A stretch of DNA of 64,000 nt from Curvularia sp. ZM96 (lineage: Eukaryota > Ascomycota > Dothideomycetes > Pleosporales > Pleosporaceae): NCBI GenBank assembly GCA_022457065.1, contig JAJGBQ010000001.1, forward strand, positions 4,526,001 through 4,590,000, given 5' to 3'. Position 1 is the stretch's first letter, and each line of letters opens with the position of its first letter. The translations under genes and the position numbers were made by a program. Under the pieces are notes generated by a model. It saw only the letters and a program-made list of their open reading frames with translations. It made no database searches and was not told the origin of the DNA. This document shows, in pieces, positions 1-10,947 of the stretch.

Positions 1-996
1 CGATGCGGAGTCGTCGGACTGCTCGTCGTCTTCGTCACGTGATGCAGCAGCAAGGCCCGAGGATGTATCGTGGTAAGCGGTCGGGCTGGTCCGTGTTGTG
101 TCGATGCCTGCCACCGCTCGCAACAGATGTGAGTGGGTCTCATCCACATCGTGTATTGAATGCCTTGCCGCGTTGTGTTCGGCCGAGCGGCTGTTTGGGC
201 CGGAATAGCCGGACGGACTGTTGAACGAGTTGTCGGTCCCAAATGTGTATGACCTCTTTAAGTCAATCTTTTGCAAAGGCGGGCCAAAGTCGGACTGATG
301 GTGGTGCGGGGCTTTGCCTGTCCACTGTGCTGGAAATTGGGGGTCCAATGCATGGCCACTATGATTCGGCAGTAACGACGCCATGCGCTGGTTCAAAAGA
401 CCGTGTGGCTGGATGGCCATGGGCAAGGTGGCCTGGTTCAAGTCGGACGCGACGTTTGCCAGGAAGTTGGTGTTCGCCGCGGGCTGCTCGGAGAAGCTAT
501 GCATTCGGCCATTTGTGTACGAGGGCTGCTGCGCATTATTGAAGAGGGTGGCAGCTGCCTGGAGCTCGTCGTCCGTGTTGCCGAGAAAGCTGTTGTGGAG
601 GGAAGAGGACGAAGCGTGGTGCGGCTCTTGGTGGAAGGTGCTCTGGAGGCGGGCTTGGTCAGGTATGGTGCTGGTAACGCGGTGGACGGTGGGCGGCGCG
701 ATGAATTCTTCCCAGTTGTTGTAGTCGTGGGCACTCGCCTTGTCGTCGAGCGCGGGCGGAAGGGCGTGGGGATCGAGTAGATCGAAGGGGTTGGTAGAAG
801 AGAAGAAATTGTCGAGCTGCTGGTTCTCTGTGTCAGTCAGCAGCGACTGTCCATTGTTGTCGTAGTGGGTGACGGAGTTGTCGAAGAAGTCGTCGGAGAA
901 GGTGTCTGCGCTGGGCGTCAGTTCCGTTGAAGCTGCTGAATAAGAGAAAGCGGGAGCTCGCATACAGCCAAATGGCGGCGGATCCTTGTCGTTCAT
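1..996 (-). CDS. N-terminal part of a probable fungal transcription factor, 3' end outside window
   Basis: An uninterrupted minus-strand frame runs from an ATG at 996-994 to the left edge, giving 332 codons with no stop, so the C-terminus and any DNA-binding domain lie outside. The protein is acidic and rich in Ser, Asn, Gln and Asp, with aromatic-acidic patches near residues 33-39 (FSDDFFD) and 92-98 (YNNWEEF) and a motif LKRSYTFGTD near residue 245. This composition is typical of the activation region of fungal regulators, and the YTFGTD-type motif resembles the N-terminus of filamentous-fungal bHLH factors annotated as 'HLH transcription factor (GlcD gamma)'. That identification comes from memory and is only an inference. 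The frame is chosen because it keeps amino-acid composition coherent over the whole interval, while overlapping frames do not. Confidence 0.6.
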   Translation of the reverse strand, partial: MNDKDPPPFGCMRAPAFSYSAASTELTPSADTFSDDFFDNSVTHYDNNGQSLLTDTENQQLDNFFSSTNPFDLLDPHALPPALDDKASAHDYNNWEEFIAPPTVHRVTSTIPDQARLQSTFHQEPHHASSSSLHNSFLGNTDDELQAAATLFNNAQQPSYTNGRMHSFSEQPAANTNFLANVASDLNQATLPMAIQPHGLLNQRMASLLPNHSGHALDPQFPAQWTGKAPHHHQSDFGPPLQKIDLKRSYTFGTDNSFNSPSGYSGPNSRSAEHNAARHSIHDVDETHSHLLRAVAGIDTTRTSPTAYHDTSSGLAAASRDEDDEQSDDSAS

Positions 997-1891
997 GGCG
1001 GGACGAGGGAGGCCTCTGGCCGTAGCACCCGCGAGCCCCGCGAACGACTGGTGCGACAGTGTCGCCAGCTTGGAGGGCTGGAGGGCGTCTCTGTAGCCCG
1101 AGAACTGGGGATGGAGGGTGGAGAGCTGGGGACAAAGGGCAGAGGGCAGCCTAGCGCATTCGGCGGGACGGTCGAGCGGGCAGGCGTGCGTAAACGTGAG
1201 CGATTGAGGCTACCGGGGGACTGTTGGGAAGTGTTGGGCGCGAGATGACGTGAAGAATGGGCGGCGGTCGCGACGGGTGCTGGCTGCTCACTGCTCGCTG
1301 CGCAGCGGGAGGCGGGACCTTGGGGAGAGACGGCGCTGGGGGCGGACAGCGGCGGCATGCCCAGCGAGGTGTTTAGCAGGCGACGGCGAAGTCAGTGGCT
1401 CGCGAGGATTCCTTGGGCGACGAGAGCAGTGGTGGGAAGAGAGCGCATGTGCGCATGAGAAGTTCCATGTTCACATGCCAGCACCAGACACCGCCCGCGC
1501 CCACCTGAGCAGGAGCTAGTGGCCGAACGCCTCGCTTGCGCCTGCCCTGGTCCGCAACCCCGGCACGCCAAGCTTTCCGAGCCGGCCCGGGCGTCGTGGG
1601 CATTCACCACCTGCGCTACTAAAAAGGCATCTCCTCCGCTCCTCTGCCCGCCCCTCACACCAACGCACCCGCCTCCTCATTTCTCGCAGCTCTGACATGC
1701 TTCTGACAGCGTAGCTCCCACCTCTAGCCTGTGCCGCCAGTCAGGGGAACCCCGCGCCAATCCGGGGAAAAACAGGCCCTCGCATTGACACCACTCTCGT
1801 CACTGAGCCATTGCACCGCGTCGACCCGTCCTGTTCGCTTGCTTTTCATTGGATATAAACATAACGTGACCTATATTTCCGCCGCCCTCCC
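997..1891. promoter_or_regulatory. 5' region of the left-edge gene, plus 3' region of the membrane-protein gene
   Basis: No convincing gene lies here. The stretch should hold the promoter and leader of the minus-strand gene starting at 996. It contains short GC-rich open frames on both strands with no family resemblance. The last part borders the stop codon of the next minus-strand gene at 1892. Confidence 0.4.
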
Positions 1892-4800
1892 TCACAGCAC
1901 GCTGCGCCGCTTCGCCAGCTTCTGGTACTGCCTCCGTGTCCTCGTCAGCCCGTCCTCCATCTCGTAATCTGACGCCATACTGCCTCGTCTCAATGTCCCA
2001 GCCGCCCGGAAACCCTCAACGGCGCTGACCGGCCGCAGCCTTGTCGGTGTTTGGCGCGGCTTTAAACCCAACCCTCGTTTCACGGTCTCTGTGACCGAGG
2101 CAAAGAAACCGCCCACCCCTGTGGTTACCGTTGATCCAGCATTGTCAGCTGGGTCCTGACCAGGTTTCTGCGTGTGCACGTGTCCATGTCCATGTCCATG
2201 CCCGTATCCATCAAGGAGAGGCGCCTTCTCGCCGGGCTCCATGTACAAGTGGCTCCCCTCATGGTTGACGAACCAACTCACCCCGTACTGCTTGCCCTGG
2301 GGCCCGCCACCGCATGAGCCTGCGAGCACGTGTGATGGCGGCGAATTGACAGCAAGAGCAAACAAATTGGGCGGTTCTGAAAAGTCGGTGACAAGACCGC
2401 GATGCAGAATGAAGTAGACGAGAACAAACACATTCATGGCAAAAACAAGCCCGAGAATGATAAGCCACGCTTTCTTAGCCCCAGGCACGCCACCAGATGC
2501 GTACTGTTGCGCTTTGAGAGACGCTTTAAAATACCCCGTTTGGTATTCGTCTAGCGCGGGATGCGTGTAGTCCTAGTATGACGATCGTCAGCGAGTTTGT
2601 TGCACATGAAGTGAATGCCGAGGTAGCTGCAGGCCAATGGACTTGCCGCATGCTCCACAGTGCTTACGAGGCTGTTGTTTTACTATTGAAAGAAGAAGTC
2701 TCACATACCCATGTAGTAATGAACGGGGTGTCGACCATACTCAAAAGCAATGTACAGCTTGATAGTACCGCCAGTGCCTCTGCCAAGCTAGGCAACGCAC
2801 GACTTAACTCGACATGGAGGTCCTCTGGATCGGGATTGCTCGGCTTGAGAATCAGCTGCGTCAATAGCCTCGATGTGCTCGCATTTGCGTCCATGATACC
2901 CGTGCCCAGAGAGAGGCTGTTCGACCAATCGGTGCCAATATCCCGCCAATTGGGCACGCCGACGGTATTCTGATTAGGCGTCTCATTTGTGTCTTTAAAT
3001 GCCATTTTGTCGTTTGGATCTTCACACAGCGCCTCCATGGTTGCGCCTGATCCTGTCACGTTGTGACGGGTACTGCATCCAGCAGCGATCCTGACTTGGA
3101 GTTTGCATAAGGAGTAGATGCCTGTTCCGTCTGGGCCCATGTCGTCTGGACCGCCTTGACCGAGTAGGTAAATGGCTGGTCGACCCCATGCGTAGCTGGT
3201 ATGGTTGAGCATGGTGTTGAAGGGAGCAGGATATCTGCCAAACACTGGGGGCCAGTTGAGCGTCGACTTCTCACTGGTGTTCCAGCCAAAGAGGTCGTCT
3301 ACCACTGTTTTGTTCGTTGTAGTCGCATTGTCTCTGATACCGGGAGTGGTGACCCATGTAGTGATGTTCACGATATCATCGTTCGGCCATGCGTCGTACA
3401 CAAGAGGCGCCAGCTCCTCGGCGTTCATGTTAACACACAAAACGTTCACGACAGGCGAGGGCACTGCCGCACGCAACGAATACGTGCCTTCGGAATTAAG
3501 CTCTGCCGGCTGCAAAATCCCATTTCGCTGATCACGGGCCGCGGCAAATACACCCGAGTGCGGCATGGCCATTGTGATGTTGTTGATCACTCTGCCATGC
3601 TTCTTCGACACCTCTGTCGTATTGACAATCTCGATCCACTGCCCTGTAACCGTCGTATTCTCATACAAGAGACCAAATCCCTGCGGCCTCGTTCGCAAAT
3701 CCGAGCTCCCATTGCCGTTCCGCGCATTCCAATCCCAGTCAGATAGGTACCGCTGAAAATTGTGGTACCCCTGGCCCGCGTGTTCCAGCTGAAGACAGGT
3801 TTCACCTTGAGCTGCCTTGTCGGTGCGAATAGGTGTCTGACACATTTGCTTGAGGTAATTGATATTGGCAAAATCGCTCCTGACCCGGCCAGCAAGCACG
3901 AGGCCATCGTCCCAGTTTCCGTCGCGCAGTATAGGCTGCACTAGCGCTGCGGCTGCAGAGGAATACAGAGTTGCTAAAATGGCACTGAGCAGACTCAATA
4001 TCCCTAGAAAAGAGAGGCCAGCGTATTTGGCAGACTCCCAGGATGTGATGAGGGTGCCGGGCTGGACTACCCAGCGCCACATGCTGAGCTCAGAGAGCGT
4101 CACACCGCGGCCGTGGTCTTTCATGAATGCTCTTCGACTGAGTACTTGACCAAGAAACGTGACAAACCCTGTGACAAACGACAGCTCGATCAGCTTTGCC
4201 ATGACTGTCGTAAGTAAGATGGCATCGGAGGGTGTAATGGGACCGTGACTCGTTATACGCCGTCCATAATGCGGTGCGCGGATCGCCAGTACCAAAAAGA
4301 TGCCAGAAAATACACAGGAGAAGATACAAATGCTGAAGATGGAAAAGTTCAGCCAGGAAAACTTTGGGTGGTAAAAGTCCTTGGTCGTCGGACACTCATG
4401 GATGGGATGAAAGTCATTTTCGTAGGCCGATTTGATCGAGGGAGCCGCGCCACCGCTGCCTCCTTTCAGTCTCTGATTATCCGAAGCATGAATGTAGTTC
4501 TCATAGTCATTCACACTCGTACTGCTGTCCAGCTTTACATTCTTCAAGATACCATGGCGAAAGTCCTCGTAGGACCCTACATCTGGGCTTCCTCTCCCAA
4601 CATCAGGACTGAACCTATCGCGTCGAAGATCCGGCGTAGACTCCGCTGGACTTGGGAAATGTCCAAAATAAGGGTCTGCTGAGCCTGGTGGCGAAAGCGC
4701 ACCTGGGCTCTTTATCGGCGGGCTCTTGGGACCAGGACCAGCTCCTCGACGCGGAACAGCCTGGATACTGACACGTCTGCCTGTTTGCGGCGATGTGCTA

Positions 4801-5090
4801 GTCGTAGTGGCTATTCCTAGTCCAGTCTCTTTTCCTCTCTGCTGGAAGCTATGCGAAATGTCTTCTTCTCCTGCTTCTTCATCTTCTTCTGGCACAATAC
4901 TTGGCGTGTTGCGACTCACAGCTGTTGAGTCGCTGGCATACCGCACATAGCCCGGTCGCGGATTCGAGAAGCTAGTGTATCCAAGGGAGGGAGAGGTGCT
5001 GGAGAAGCCGAGAGAAGGCAAGGCTGGTGTGTTGTCGGAGCTCTCTGAGAGATCCGGTGTCGCATGTATAAGTGGTCGACGGTCAGCCAT
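1892..5090 (-). CDS. Large fungal multi-pass membrane protein of unknown function
   Basis: Two exons, 5090-2709 and 2572-1892, encode 1020 residues. The 136-base intron has donor GTATGT, a CTGAC branch site and acceptor CTAG, and joins ..TTW|DYTHP.. in frame. The start is the ATG at 5090; the frame is open a little upstream but without an ATG. Residues 1-240 are a disordered Ser/Pro-rich cytosolic-type region. Hydrophobic segments are near 247-270, 288-312 and 353-382, followed by a long N-glycosylation-rich (NTT, NIT, NAT) presumably luminal or external domain and a last membrane segment near 828-850. The conserved GLVTDF[ST]EPPNLFALAVNSPPS region and a CGGG motif follow it. I recognise this architecture as a recurrent filamentous-fungal membrane family without an assigned function. 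The tail carries a Gly-His repeat. Confidence 0.88.
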
Positions 5091-6183
5091 GTTGTCTAGG
5101 GAAACTTCCCTCACCTGTTCCCTAGGCTGGTTCTTTGCGTTTCAGAATGCTCTTGCTGACGCCAGAACAGTAGCGCGCATTGGCTGGTGGGCTGCGTGGA
5201 GCTGAGTTAGGGCTGTGATCGTGTGTAACCGATATGTGGAATCTCTGCGGCACGGTTAAACGATAGGACAAAGAAAGAGCCACAACTTGAACAAAAGAAC
5301 GTTCGCAGAAGAGATTCAGTGTGAGGAAAAAAACACATCCTGGAGAGCGCCTAGGAAGCGAGGCAGACAAGATCACTAGGGATTGTCCGCTTCCCGTCTT
5401 GCGTGCGGCTTTCAGCTCTTTCTGGGCAGCTGTAAGCTGTGCGCTTGTGGCGCGCACAATCGGGCCCCCAACCATCCTTCCAGGCCACATGGCACTGAAC
5501 TAGTCTTTGCGACTGGCTGAAAAGGCGAGGTGTCAATAATTGTGGTTTGCGCTCTGCAAGCCATCTCTACGGCCTTATGATAAGCTACCAGCACCTGGCT
5601 TCCCTCCATCTGAAGTTTGCTGTTTATGGTGGACCTTGCGGAGCAAACAATGAGTATTTGGGCGAGTTGAGTAAGCGCAACCGAAAGCGGTCAGAGGCCA
5701 ATACCCATTGCTTACATTCAGTAAGTGTGTGTGGCGGAGTTGTACAGCTAGGTAAGGTGTTGGTGGTGGTGGCCAGTGCTATGAGCCGCCAGCCCCTCCT
5801 TCCGAACTTGACGTCAGACGCTACTAGCAAAGGGAGATGAGAACGGACATCAAAACGCATGTCGGTTTTCGAGACATAGTTGTGACCCCTATAAGATGCC
5901 GAGACTTGCATAGAAGTAGACTAGCTCTCCCACAACTAGTAAAACTGGGAAATCAAAACGAGTCCACCTACAAAGACAAGCTGCCAACAAAAAGATAATC
6001 AATGGCTGTGATAACTACGGCTACTTTTAAAAGTAGAGTTAAGAGCGCTGGGAACACAGTACATAACTGTGACAACTACCACTACTTCTAGAGCAGGCCG
6101 CCATTTTCCGTTTTCACCAGTTGTGGATAACAATAGCGATTCTCGCCCACTCCCTGTGAAAAGACCCGCCCTTGGCGAAAATC
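5091..6183. other. Intergenic: promoter side of membrane-protein gene, 3' side of mannanase gene
   Basis: Only short unrelated open frames occur on both strands. The interval should contain the leader and promoter of the minus-strand membrane-protein gene and the 3' untranslated region of the minus-strand mannanase gene. I see no RNA gene or repeat here. Confidence 0.4.
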
Positions 6184-7311
6184 TCACCCAATAGCTCGAA
6201 CGTGCCCATCCACCAAGCACTTCCAATCCTCGCTCGCATGATAGACTGTAAATCCATCATCGTGTGTCAATTCCCCACTACTCGGCAAAGTGTCGCCCAA
6301 TTGCCAAAACAGATCCCCAGCCATGCCACTGTCCTTCAGGCTCAGACTGGTGTTCTGCCAGCCTCCTGCCACCGGGCAGTGATCCTCCCGCTTAGGCACA
6401 CCGTACTCTTCTAAGAGACATGGCTTGTTGAGGCGCTGGCAGATCTTCGCATGGGCTTTGATCCAGCCATTACCGAAAGAATTGGTAACAAGCCAAGCGT
6501 TGGGGTAGAGATGGAATGTGCCAAAGGAGATGTTAGGTAAGGCGAGGTTGGCAGCCCAGTCTATGCCCTCTATATGCCAGTACGGGTAAGTGATGCCGCC
6601 TTCAAGTCCAAAGCCTTCGTCTCCGACCGCGATCATGTGCTCCGAGTCGAGCGAGCGGATGTAGTCACTAGTCCGGCGGATCCAGTTTGTCAAGATGGAT
6701 GTTGGGCATAGCCTACAGCGTGGCTCGTTGGCGAGTTCCCAGGCGAAAATGGCATTGGAGTCGCGGTAGCGCGAGATGACCGCTTTGACGTAGGCTTGAT
6801 ACATGGACTGGCATTTTGTCCTTGTGTACCATCCGAGATGAGTAATGGCACCGCACGCGCCGAAATACGCTTTCATACCTCCAAAGTCTTCCCAATTGTT
6901 CACAAAATTGATAATCAGTTTGATTCCGTGCTTTTCAGCTGACTTTACCACAGCATCGAGTCGTTGGAGGCCGTTCGGACCTGTGTTGATAGTAGCAGAG
7001 GATCCAGAGAAGGACTGAAAGTATACCACGTCTGGACCAGGATTGCCTTTCACATCGTTGAATCCCCAGACCCGAAGAATCTTCCCACCCGAGGTAGCAA
7101 GGTGGCCCATGATGATGTCCACATCACTATCATTAGTCAGGAACGGCATCCAGTAAGAATTGGTCCCAGCATAGTATTTGGTTATGCCATCGATATTGAA
7201 CTTGAGTCCGTCAACTTTCGAGATGGAGGGTCGAGCTGAGAGATCAACTGAGGTCGGCACTGCGGCCGCAATCGCGCCCAGTAAAAGCAACGGGATCGAT
7301 TTCATCCTCAT
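6184..7311 (-). CDS. Secreted endo-1,4-beta-mannanase, GH5 (subfamily 7 type)
   Basis: Intronless, 375 residues, ATG at 7311. Residues 1-17 form a signal peptide (MRMKSIPLLLLGAIAAA). The GH5 fold is visible from the motifs in order: YAGTNSYW (substrate groove), LRVWGFNDV, NFVNNWEDFGG, ELANEPRC with the acid/base Glu at residue 196, FGTFHLYPNAW, and LLEEYG with the nucleophile Glu at about residue 302. Length and motif order match fungal GH5_7 mannanases, which cleave internal beta-1,4 bonds in mannan and galactoglucomannan. There is no carbohydrate-binding module. The neighbouring genes are unrelated to polysaccharide breakdown. A predicted extracellular enzyme for hemicellulose breakdown fits a plant-associated or saprotrophic fungus. 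Confidence 0.93.
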   Translation of the reverse strand: MRMKSIPLLLLGAIAAAVPTSVDLSARPSISKVDGLKFNIDGITKYYAGTNSYWMPFLTNDSDVDIIMGHLATSGGKILRVWGFNDVKGNPGPDVVYFQSFSGSSATINTGPNGLQRLDAVVKSAEKHGIKLIINFVNNWEDFGGMKAYFGACGAITHLGWYTRTKCQSMYQAYVKAVISRYRDSNAIFAWELANEPRCRLCPTSILTNWIRRTSDYIRSLDSEHMIAVGDEGFGLEGGITYPYWHIEGIDWAANLALPNISFGTFHLYPNAWLVTNSFGNGWIKAHAKICQRLNKPCLLEEYGVPKREDHCPVAGGWQNTSLSLKDSGMAGDLFWQLGDTLPSSGELTHDDGFTVYHASEDWKCLVDGHVRAIG

Positions 7312-10300
7312 GTGTTAGGTATTTGTCTTCAAGTACGCGTAGAAGCGATAGCTCCGAGAGAGAAGCGTAGAGCTTTCGGCAACTGCATTCATAAAGTACT
7401 GGGATCCAAACGGCATCACATGCCACGCTCCATAAGGTCACATTGTACGGCAATTGTATTGTGCATGGTAGAAAACAAGCTCTGGTCGTAGTGCGATATA
7501 GGGGATTGTATCTTAATAGGGCCATGATTGGTGCATTAATGGCCTGCCGTTCTGAGTTGAGGAATGCGGATAGCACATGTGGAAAGAAGACTATTGAATT
7601 CGCCCTCGGCTAGGAACCCTTGTTACGAATCGGAGACTACATCCGAGGAGAGGAACCAAGCTGGAACGCTAGTCATTGTAGATACCGCTAGTTTGAACTA
7701 GCGATAAGAGCGATAGAGTTTTCTCCGAGGAATGAATGATGTCGAGGCGGGTCAATTATCATCATCTCTTGGCAGGGACGACTACGGGCCGACCCTCTGT
7801 TACTATGTTAGCGCCACATGAGCGCTCCAAACTTTCAGCAAGTTCCATGCCAGTGTTTTCTAGTAGTACCGGTTAGCTAAACGGGTTCCAGACTGCTGGG
7901 ATCTTTGACTGCAGGACCTCTTGTCCTTTCTGACTGCTGTTCAACTGCCGACATGGACCGTAGCTTTGATTCAATACGTAAAAACATCCAGAATCATGTG
8001 TATATGAGGGGAGAAGTCAGAAATAGAACTTTGGTATTGAGATATGTGTCGTATCTGGCCTGAGCGGCAATATCAGACTCAACATAAGATATATTACCTT
8101 GGAGGGGATATCAGTGGAGACAACAGGCTATTGTGCGACTGCCTTTAAACAGCTGAAACGATATCTTTCCGCTTGCATCCATATACCATGATAGGAAATG
8201 TGAGCGTGATGACCTATAAAAAGAGAATCCCGGAGTGTCAGATACACTGCCGTTTCAATACTATTCGTAACCCCCGGCCCGGTAGCCGCGGCTTGTCGCG
8301 ACAACAAAAGGTCCAGGCCTAAACTACAGACGTTTGGTCGAAAACGCGCGGGTAGGGAAACTCGAGGGACGTCGTCATCGTTCACCCGCTTATTATCGCT
8401 CTCTTTTCCGAGTCTGTCCCGAGCGTAAGGCCGCCATATTATTGCGCATAGGACTCAACGCTTGCATGCATGCCGACGAGCGGAGACGCCGGCGGTGCAG
8501 GCATCAAGGCCTATCTTAACACTCATTGACAAGAATAGAGCCAGCAACACACAGAGCACTTCAGAGTGATAGCAGTCACTAGCGTCCAAGAGCAACAAGC
8601 ATCGTTTCGTGCGCCAACGTCCTCGTATCGAGCATCCAGGCAAGGGGCAGCAAAGGTTCGATCCTGACCCCTTCATTTCCACCAGAGTGGCTGTGAGAAG
8701 AGTTTCGGGGCTACCGAAACCCAGCTATTTCTTCGATGTCATTACTCTCAAAGCTGAGGATATGTTAGTCTGCTGAAAACCTTGGTCAACCTGTTTTTAT
8801 CAGCTGGCTCACAGTATGACGACATCGATCATGGAAGACGGGGGGAAGCACCATGCTAGCTAGTGTGGGGGGATTGCGAGCAGGGAAACGTACGAAGTAT
8901 GTAAGACCTGAGATTAGCGGTGAAAGACAAATGTGAGGAGTCGATCCAATGGTCGGGCACATGTTCGGCGCTCACGATCTCTTCGGCACACGGCGCCAAT
9001 GCGGAATGGACCGTATAGGAAATGCCATCCTCGATGATGCAGTCAGCCTTGACCTGTTGGAAATGGCGCAGACGTGCGTACGCTGTACAACGTGCACGTT
9101 GGCCGTGCGTGGCAGCGCTGGAGTCTGGGTGGCAGCACCCAGAGGCCAGAGATCTGAGCTTAGTGTTGTCGCGTGGCGCCTCCAGAGTCCTGGCCGCAGC
9201 GTGACGATGATGACCACGACTCTGGGACTGCCTGTGCCTGTGCTAGGCCCACGTGAGTCGTGGCGCATTTGGCGCATGAAACAGCCCAAAGGTGCGCGGC
9301 GCAAGTTGCCGTGCCGGTTTCTGCCCCACAGCGTCGCCGTCGTGGGAGCCATGAAAGCATAGCATGAGGTTGTCCTAAACGGAGCCAGGAGGAGCCTGTC
9401 GCTCCAGGGTGGGTTTCAGAATTTGATTTGTGGGATTGGATCCCGAGCTGAAGATATACAGTGAGCAGACGCAGTCGCTGCGGTAGGCTGGGACGCACCA
9501 AGTTCTTTCTCCAGGATGGCCCTGGGATTTGCTGCACGTTGAGGCTCGGGCCGGTTAGGGCCGGAAATGTGACCTAGACTTCCAAGTCTGACCCCGGGTC
9601 CGCGCACACGGTTGATCGACCAGGTAGCGGCCGAACGCATACAGTATCGAATTTTCCGCGCTCGGCAGCGGCGGAGGGTGCTCGTGGACAAGGATGCTGG
9701 CACCTCCTGGATGATTTTCGTGTTGGTCAGACATGGCAGTGCAGTAGGAGGCGTGCCTATGGGTTCGGTATGCGGCTCCAAGCAATGGCGTCGGGTTGGG
9801 GGTTGTGCTACTCCTGAACGGTCATGGCGAGCGGCAATTAGAATAGCAATCGCCCTTGAATTTGAAAAATACTGAGCAATCATGTTGCCGAACGCTACCG
9901 AATGTCCGTGCTTGGGCTTTCAAGTGTTGGGCGTACGGCATCAAATTCGACCGCGGGGGGCTGATTTGGTTGTGCCCGAGGGCTCACCACCAGGGCGGCA
10001 TGGCACAAAGAAGCCACATCTCGTAGAGCGAGGTAGAAAAGCAAGAGGCATGAGAAATTGCCCGTTCCTACCTGAGTCTGCCGTCTGCCAATGATGCCAG
10101 TTGATATGACGCACAAGCATTTCAGCCACCGCCGATTCCGACACTCTCTCTGGCCCGAGCCCTGCGAGCACTGTCACAGTTCCTCACCTCAGCCTCTCCA
10201 AAAACAAAGTACTGCCAAGGCTAGATCGAAGCGGGGGGTGAACCGCGGTGCCCTCAAATCTCCTGCTTCTCTTGCTTTTCGTGAATCCAGAGGCTGGCTG

Positions 10301-10341
10301 GCATTCTTTGGGTGTCGCTGTCGCCAGGCCATACTGCCACT
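7312..10341. other. 3-kb intergenic stretch without a convincing gene
   Basis: Open frames here are short, overlap on both strands and show no recognisable family. The mannanase promoter lies at the left end. A perfect inverted repeat, CGCTAGTT-TG-AACTAGCG, is at 7686-7703. The part from about 8950 to 9360 is GC-richer and has open frames on both strands, but no motif, signal peptide or intron logic supports a gene. Confidence 0.4.
7686..7703. repeat. Short perfect inverted repeat
   Basis: CGCTAGTT, a 2-base spacer, then AACTAGCG, an exact reverse complement. It could be a binding site for a dimeric factor upstream of the mannanase gene (start at 7311, transcribed leftward) or simple chance. 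Confidence 0.4.
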
Positions 10342-10947
10342 ATGAGCATTCGGATAAATGCGACGGTCCAGGAGGCCCGTACCGCTGCCAACCACAGCCA
10401 GGAGCAATGGGACCGTTTTTATGTGAGTAGGCTCTGGTCGCAAGAGTATGCTGGGCTAATCACACTAGTTTATAACAAAGGACGAGGCCAGGCAGCTTGC
10501 AGAGGCGCATCCAGACTGGAAAAGATGGATCCTCATCCCCGCGAACGAAAAGGAACAAATGTTGGAGAGGATCAATGCTCGACTAAGAGCTGAAGGTATT
10601 CCGCCAGTCGAGATGATTATTTTGAAGTGGCGCGTCTCACAACTCCTCCGGGACATCCAACGGAAGTACGGTACGTACAATGGCAACTGCCCCCTCTAAT
10701 CGTCGTCCAGCGGGCAGGTAGCCAAACGCTTTTCAAACGTACACTAGCTGACCTCGATGACTGCGCAGAAGCGGGGAGCATGCTGCAAGGAATCCCAGTG
10801 TCGAATTCAGGGTCAGGGCCAAGCTCGCCAATACATGTGCATACTGCTCAGGCACCTTCAGACGGCAGCGTTCAATCTTCGAGCCCACAACGAACCGAGT
10901 ATTCGCCAAGCGAGACTCGCCCATACGACCCAATACGAGATGTTTAG
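10342..10947 (+). CDS. Small hypothetical protein, three exons
   Basis: Exons 10342-10422, 10469-10670 and 10718-10947 give 170 residues. Intron 1 has donor GTGAGT and acceptor CTAG; intron 2 (47 bases) has donor GTACGT and acceptor GCAG. Both junctions preserve one coherent frame: ..QWDRFY|FITKDEARQ.. and ..QRKYG|SQTLFKRT... The N-terminal 100 residues are charged and predicted mostly helical, with Trp-rich spots (WKRWILIP, LKWRVSQLL). The C-terminal 60 residues are Ser/Pro/Gln-rich and probably disordered. There is no signal peptide or membrane segment. I do not recognise the family. Acceptor choice for intron 2 is inferred: the upstream CAG would bring a stop after three codons. Confidence 0.6.

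Noticed and set aside
8949..9362. 137-codon plus-strand frame and overlapping minus-strand frames
   Set aside because: GC-rich DNA with open frames on both strands, no domain, no signal peptide and no splicing pattern.
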